Assembly: GCA_028718605.1 (NCBI GenBank)
Contig: JAQULM010000001.1
Location: 1 to 64,000, forward strand
Reading direction: 5' to 3'
From: Patescibacteria group bacterium
GTDB lineage: Bacteria; Patescibacteria; ABY1; UBA10025; JAHIVO01
DNA length: 64,000 nt
Shown here: piece by piece, positions 60,786 to 64,000 of the stretch
Position numbering within the stretch: the first letter of the stretch is position 1
Layout of the letters: each line of letters begins with the position of its first letter
The notes under the pieces: generated by a model
What the model was told of the DNA's origin: nothing
The model's input: the letters and a program-made list of their open reading frames with translations, nothing else
The model's database searches: none
Program-made: the position numbers and the translations under genes

Positions 60786-62030
60786 TTATGTGCCAACCTG
60801 CCAGCTTGATAAATACTTCTTTTGTTCAGGCGTCAAGGAGTCAATCGCCATACCCATAGATTTTAATTTCATCCGTGCAATGCGGACATCAATCACTGTA
60901 GGTACATCATACACTGCTTTTTTCATGGATTTATAATGATTAACAATATATTCTGCAGCGAGTGCCTGATTTGCGAAACTCATATCCATGACTGATGGCG
61001 GATGACCCTCGGCTGCAGCAAGGTTAATGAGGCGGCCTTCGGCGAGCACCGTAATCCTTCGCCCATTTCGCAGCATATGCTGAACCGCGTATTCTCGAAC
61101 TTGCTGTTTCGAACGGGTTAGTTTTTCGAGCGCTGGCAAGTCCAATTCAACATCAAAGTGGCCCGAATTGCATACAATCGCATTGTCCTTCATTTTTAAA
61201 AAGTGGTCGCGTCGGATGATATGGATATCGCCTGTTAAAGTGATGAAGATGTCGCCGAGCGATGCAGCACGTGCCATCGTCATGACCTGAAAACCATCCA
61301 TTGCTGCTTCAATAGCCTTCACGGGATCAACCTCAGTCACAATAATATGCGCTCCCATGCCCTTTGCACGCATTGCAGCGCCCCTCCCGCACCATCCGTA
61401 CCCGGCGATAACGATAGTCTTTCCGGCAAGCAGTACGTTCGTTGCACGGATAATTCCATCAATTGTCGATTGGCCGGTTCCGTACCGGTTGTCAAATAAA
61501 TGCTTTGTAAGTGCGTTATTAACGGCAATAATGGGATATTTCAACACACCGTGATTCGCCATGCTTTGAAGGCGGATTACGCCGGTTGTTGTTTCTTCCG
61601 TACCGCCAAGTATCGTGCTTGCCTGGGCTTTTCGTTTGCTGTGCAGCTCGGTGACGAGGTCAGCACCGTCATCCATGGTAATGTGCGGTTTCGTGTCCAG
61701 AACAGCCGTTATGTGCTTATAGTAGGTCCTCCTGTCCTCCCCATGAATTGCGAAGACGGGAATTTTGTATTTTTTAACTAATGCTGCAGCTACATCATCC
61801 TGGGTTGAAAGCGGATTCGAGGCGCAGAGCGCAACGGATGCGCCTCCTTCTTTGAGTGTGCGCATGAGATTTGCGGTTTCTGCGGTAACGTGAAGACATG
61901 CGGCGATGCGTATGTTATGCAATGGTTTTATTCGTTTAAATTCTAAACGAATTTTTTGCAAAACAAACATCTGAGTATCAGACCATACCATACGTCTCAT
62001 CCCCCTTACAAAGGATTTTGATTTATACAT
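60786..62030 (-). CDS. ahcY: S-adenosylhomocysteine hydrolase
   Basis: Reversibly splits S-adenosylhomocysteine to adenosine and homocysteine with tightly bound NAD. Seen: IRIAACLHVTAETANLMRTL, EDRRTYYKHITAVLDTKPHI, TMDDGADLVTELHSKRKAQA, GTEETTTGVIRLQSM, the NAD loop TIVIAGYGWCGRGAAMRAKG, and CNSGHFDVELDL. The length of 414 residues matches the bacterial/archaeal short form. It leads the rhamnose operon (12-bp gap to the cupin gene), an unusual place. It marks the border with a very AT-rich segment. Confidence 0.96.
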   Translation of the reverse strand: MYKSKSFVRGMRRMVWSDTQMFVLQKIRLEFKRIKPLHNIRIAACLHVTAETANLMRTLKEGGASVALCASNPLSTQDDVAAALVKKYKIPVFAIHGEDRRTYYKHITAVLDTKPHITMDDGADLVTELHSKRKAQASTILGGTEETTTGVIRLQSMANHGVLKYPIIAVNNALTKHLFDNRYGTGQSTIDGIIRATNVLLAGKTIVIAGYGWCGRGAAMRAKGMGAHIIVTEVDPVKAIEAAMDGFQVMTMARAASLGDIFITLTGDIHIIRRDHFLKMKDNAIVCNSGHFDVELDLPALEKLTRSKQQVREYAVQHMLRNGRRITVLAEGRLINLAAAEGHPPSVMDMSFANQALAAEYIVNHYKSMKKAVYDVPTVIDVRIARMKLKSMGMAIDSLTPEQKKYLSSWQVGT

Positions 62031-62082
62031 AGCAAGTTTTCGTGTACTTAATTATATGCCAGGCAGTACTGAACTTATTTTA

Positions 62083-62493
62083 TTAATTACTTTGATCATT
62101 TGATAATGTAATTGGAAATAAAATTAAAATAATTCCAATAATAATTGAGATAAAATAGCTCATTGGACCAATCATTTTAATCTTATTATAAATTATTAAT
62201 GCGACTGCAATTGCGATTAAAAAAAATATTATATAACTTCCTAAAGAAATATTAATTTTTTTATATGCGACGGTTTCATCACGAAAAATAATTGTTAATA
62301 AACCACTCACACACGTAATAATTAATAGAATATTAAGATTAAATATGTTCGAAATAAGACCTACTTTAAAATTTTCTACTAAATAAAATAATAAATAACT
62401 AATAAAAGAGGCTTTGAAAATTTCGATGACGATTTCATGTATAATGAATAATAATCTCTTTCTTGCCTGTATTGATGCGGTATTGTTTTTCAT
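62083..62493 (-). CDS. Hypothetical membrane protein in AT-rich segment
   Basis: Unrecognised; 136 residues with four hydrophobic segments (SFISYLLFYLVENFKVGLIS, IFNLNILLIITCVSGLLTII, LGSYIIFFLIAIAVALIIYN, YFISIIIGIILILFPITL). The DNA is strikingly AT-rich: 10 G/C in the 60 bases from 62101, against 32 in the 60 bases from 61321 in ahcY. It follows the long hypothetical gene by 17 bp on the same strand. Confidence 0.65.
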   Translation of the reverse strand: MKNNTASIQARKRLLFIIHEIVIEIFKASFISYLLFYLVENFKVGLISNIFNLNILLIITCVSGLLTIIFRDETVAYKKINISLGSYIIFFLIAIAVALIIYNKIKMIGPMSYFISIIIGIILILFPITLSNDQSN

Positions 62494-62510
62494 TATTATA
62501 AAATCGTTTA

Positions 62511-64000
62511 TTACTTATTGATCATATTAGATATATAGCTTTTTACTTTTTGTAAAAAAGAATTGATAGTTACCGGTGGCTTTTGGAAGCGTATATCAAC
62601 TTCCTTTATTTTAAGCATTCTATTGTTTTCCGGTAAACCAGGTAAACTAAAAATAAAACTCGCCATTGTCTGCCCATTTTTTTGAGAATAATATAAATCA
62701 GGTACTTCGATAGTTGCTTTTGCTGTAAGCCATCCATCATTTGATTGAGCATGAAGATAATCAGCAATAATAAAATTAAAATTGTCAATATCATTTACTT
62801 TCATCAAATCCTCAGTAACAAAAAAATCTGGATTAAAAAATTGATCAGGTGAAAACGCAAAATAACCGTCTCCACTGATAATAATATCATTACGAGGTGA
62901 ATAAATTGTTGTCATTCCTGGTGATAAGTTAATTTCCTGAGGGACATGTACTTGATCAATAAATACCTTTTCTGACCCAACTCGTAGAGTTTGTATACCC
63001 TTTTCATGTGAAGTTTTTATTTTAATTTTGTTACTATTTGTATAAATTGTTGTTGGAGTTAATTGTTTTTCTCCAAGAATCTCAGAATATTCGGGATTAT
63101 CCGTAGGATAAATATTCTTCTTAAACATGATGAGATTCTGTGTTGTTTCAATTTGCTTAATAAAAACATCATCGTCAGTTAAATCTATGACAAGTCTGTA
63201 TACGCCCATTGGAAGATTGTCTAATAAAAGTTGATGACGTCGTTGAGGATAAACTTTTCCTGTTGCTTCCGTTTCACCATCATCGGGAGCGATAACATCA
63301 CTAATTTTTTTATTACTACTATTAAATACTTGTACATGAAATGGATCTTCTCCAACATGTCTGTTTATATCCTGAATAGTAAAAATAAAATTTAAATCTT
63401 CATCTTTACCAATATACGTATATATTTCGTGCGAGCCACGAATACTTTTATCAATAATAATTGGCTTAGTACTTTTCTTATAGCCAGGCATTTCTAAAAA
63501 TGCAGATAAATTATAATTGTATTGCACGACACCCGTTAATTCAGGTAAATGATCCAAAAAATCCTGAATATGTGAAAATTGTCCCTTCACCTCTCTTTGT
63601 ATCTTCGCCTCACCAGTAATTGTCTTCAGTTCATTATTGTATTTTGTTAGTATTACTTGTTTTTCAGAATCATACGAAGAACTAATATTTTGATTTTGTA
63701 TAATACGATTTGATTTGTATTTTTCATCAAGAGAATTTAATTCTTCTTCCTTCCATATATCTAATTCGTTTTTTTTCTGTGAAAAAATTAAATCTCTTGA
63801 TAATTTTTCTGTTTTATATTCATTGTCCTTTTGCCATAGTATAATATTATTCTCTTCAATTTTACTCCAATATTCTGGTAAGTTCTCTAAAATTGGTTGC
63901 CAAAATGCCATATCGACATACGAATACGCACTATTCGGTTGTTTTACGCCGAGTTGAATTTTGGGTTGATTATCTGGATTTTGATAAACTAACGAAACTT
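62511..64000 (-). CDS. Long hypothetical protein, N-terminus beyond window
   Basis: Unrecognised. The frame is open from the right edge through an internal ATG at 63911, with about 30 further codons before it reading ...SLVYQNPDNQPKIQLGVKQP, so the real start lies outside. At least 495 residues are visible. A charged, helical part (KKNELDIWKEEELNSLDEKY, likely coiled coil) is followed by beta-rich segments (FIFTIQDINRHVGEDPFHVQ, GVYRLVIDLTDDDVFIKQIE). The C-terminus is basic with a hydrophobic patch. No signal or membrane segment is visible. AT-rich like its neighbour, suggesting recent gain. Confidence 0.7.
   Translation of the reverse strand, partial: VSLVYQNPDNQPKIQLGVKQPNSAYSYVDMAFWQPILENLPEYWSKIEENNIILWQKDNEYKTEKLSRDLIFSQKKNELDIWKEEELNSLDEKYKSNRIIQNQNISSSYDSEKQVILTKYNNELKTITGEAKIQREVKGQFSHIQDFLDHLPELTGVVQYNYNLSAFLEMPGYKKSTKPIIIDKSIRGSHEIYTYIGKDEDLNFIFTIQDINRHVGEDPFHVQVFNSSNKKISDVIAPDDGETEATGKVYPQRRHQLLLDNLPMGVYRLVIDLTDDDVFIKQIETTQNLIMFKKNIYPTDNPEYSEILGEKQLTPTTIYTNSNKIKIKTSHEKGIQTLRVGSEKVFIDQVHVPQEINLSPGMTTIYSPRNDIIISGDGYFAFSPDQFFNPDFFVTEDLMKVNDIDNFNFIIADYLHAQSNDGWLTAKATIEVPDLYYSQKNGQTMASFIFSLPGLPENNRMLKIKEVDIRFQKPPVTINSFLQKVKSYISNMINK

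Overview
The window reads as part of the chromosome of a Candidate Phyla Radiation (Patescibacteria) bacterium, most likely a Parcubacteria-type lineage. The signs are compact overlapping genes on a mostly minus-strand layout, a short alanyl-tRNA synthetase, ribosomal proteins with lineage-type features, a VirD4-like ATPase paired with an uncharacterised membrane protein, a type IV pilus locus, and a reduced but peptidoglycan-making gene set. TGA is used as a normal stop, so this is not a code-25 lineage such as Gracilibacteria. A bL9 gene is present. From memory, bL9 is lost in Microgenomates, WWE3 and some Parcubacteria, which would favour a lineage outside those groups. No tRNA, rRNA, CRISPR array or insertion sequence was recognised.

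Layout. 1-2.6 kb: the end of a surface-glycan segment (GT4 glycosyltransferase cut by the window edge, Wzx-like flippase). 2.6-6.8 kb: the alpha operon infA-rpmJ-rpsM-rpsK-rpsD-rpoA-rplQ-rplM-rpsI behind a near-consensus promoter. 6.8-9.8 kb: alaS and mnmA. 9.9-15.9 kb: a five-gene operon from a consensus promoter, encoding a sigma-region-4/HARE-HTH protein, a membrane protein, a VirD4/TraG-like ATPase, a dual-specificity phosphatase and an OLD-type ATPase-TOPRIM protein. 16-25.5 kb: envelope and export functions: secF, a secD carrying an inserted parvulin domain, an L,D-transpeptidase fused to FG-GAP repeats, a KefB-like antiporter, small membrane proteins and a membrane-anchored PpiC/SurA-like foldase. 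25.5-26.7 kb: a gene-poor stretch with one membrane protein. 26.7-38.5 kb: pgeF, secA, murB, a lone plus-strand gene, then murC, murG, ftsW, murD and mraY. 38.5-49.1 kb (plus strand): a GT39 membrane glycosyltransferase and the pilus genes pilB, pilC, three pilin-like genes, pilM, pilN, pilO and a small membrane protein. 49.2 kb: rpmA. 49.6-54.5 kb: murA-S41 protease-acyP-rplI-pyrG. 54.7-55.9 kb: a PEGA-domain protein. 55.9-62 kb: a dTDP-rhamnose operon led by ahcY. 62-64 kb: very AT-rich hypothetical genes running off the window.

Together the genes cover translation, Sec export with two parvulin-type folding modules, peptidoglycan precursor synthesis (MurA, B, C, D, MraY, MurG, FtsW; MurE and MurF are not in the window), rhamnose-containing surface glycan and pilus-mediated adhesion. 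The most unusual items are the five-gene operon at 9.9-15.9 kb, the SecD-parvulin fusion, an RNA polymerase alpha subunit lacking its C-terminal domain, the propeller-L,D-transpeptidase fusion, and a pilin gene whose leader is out of frame.
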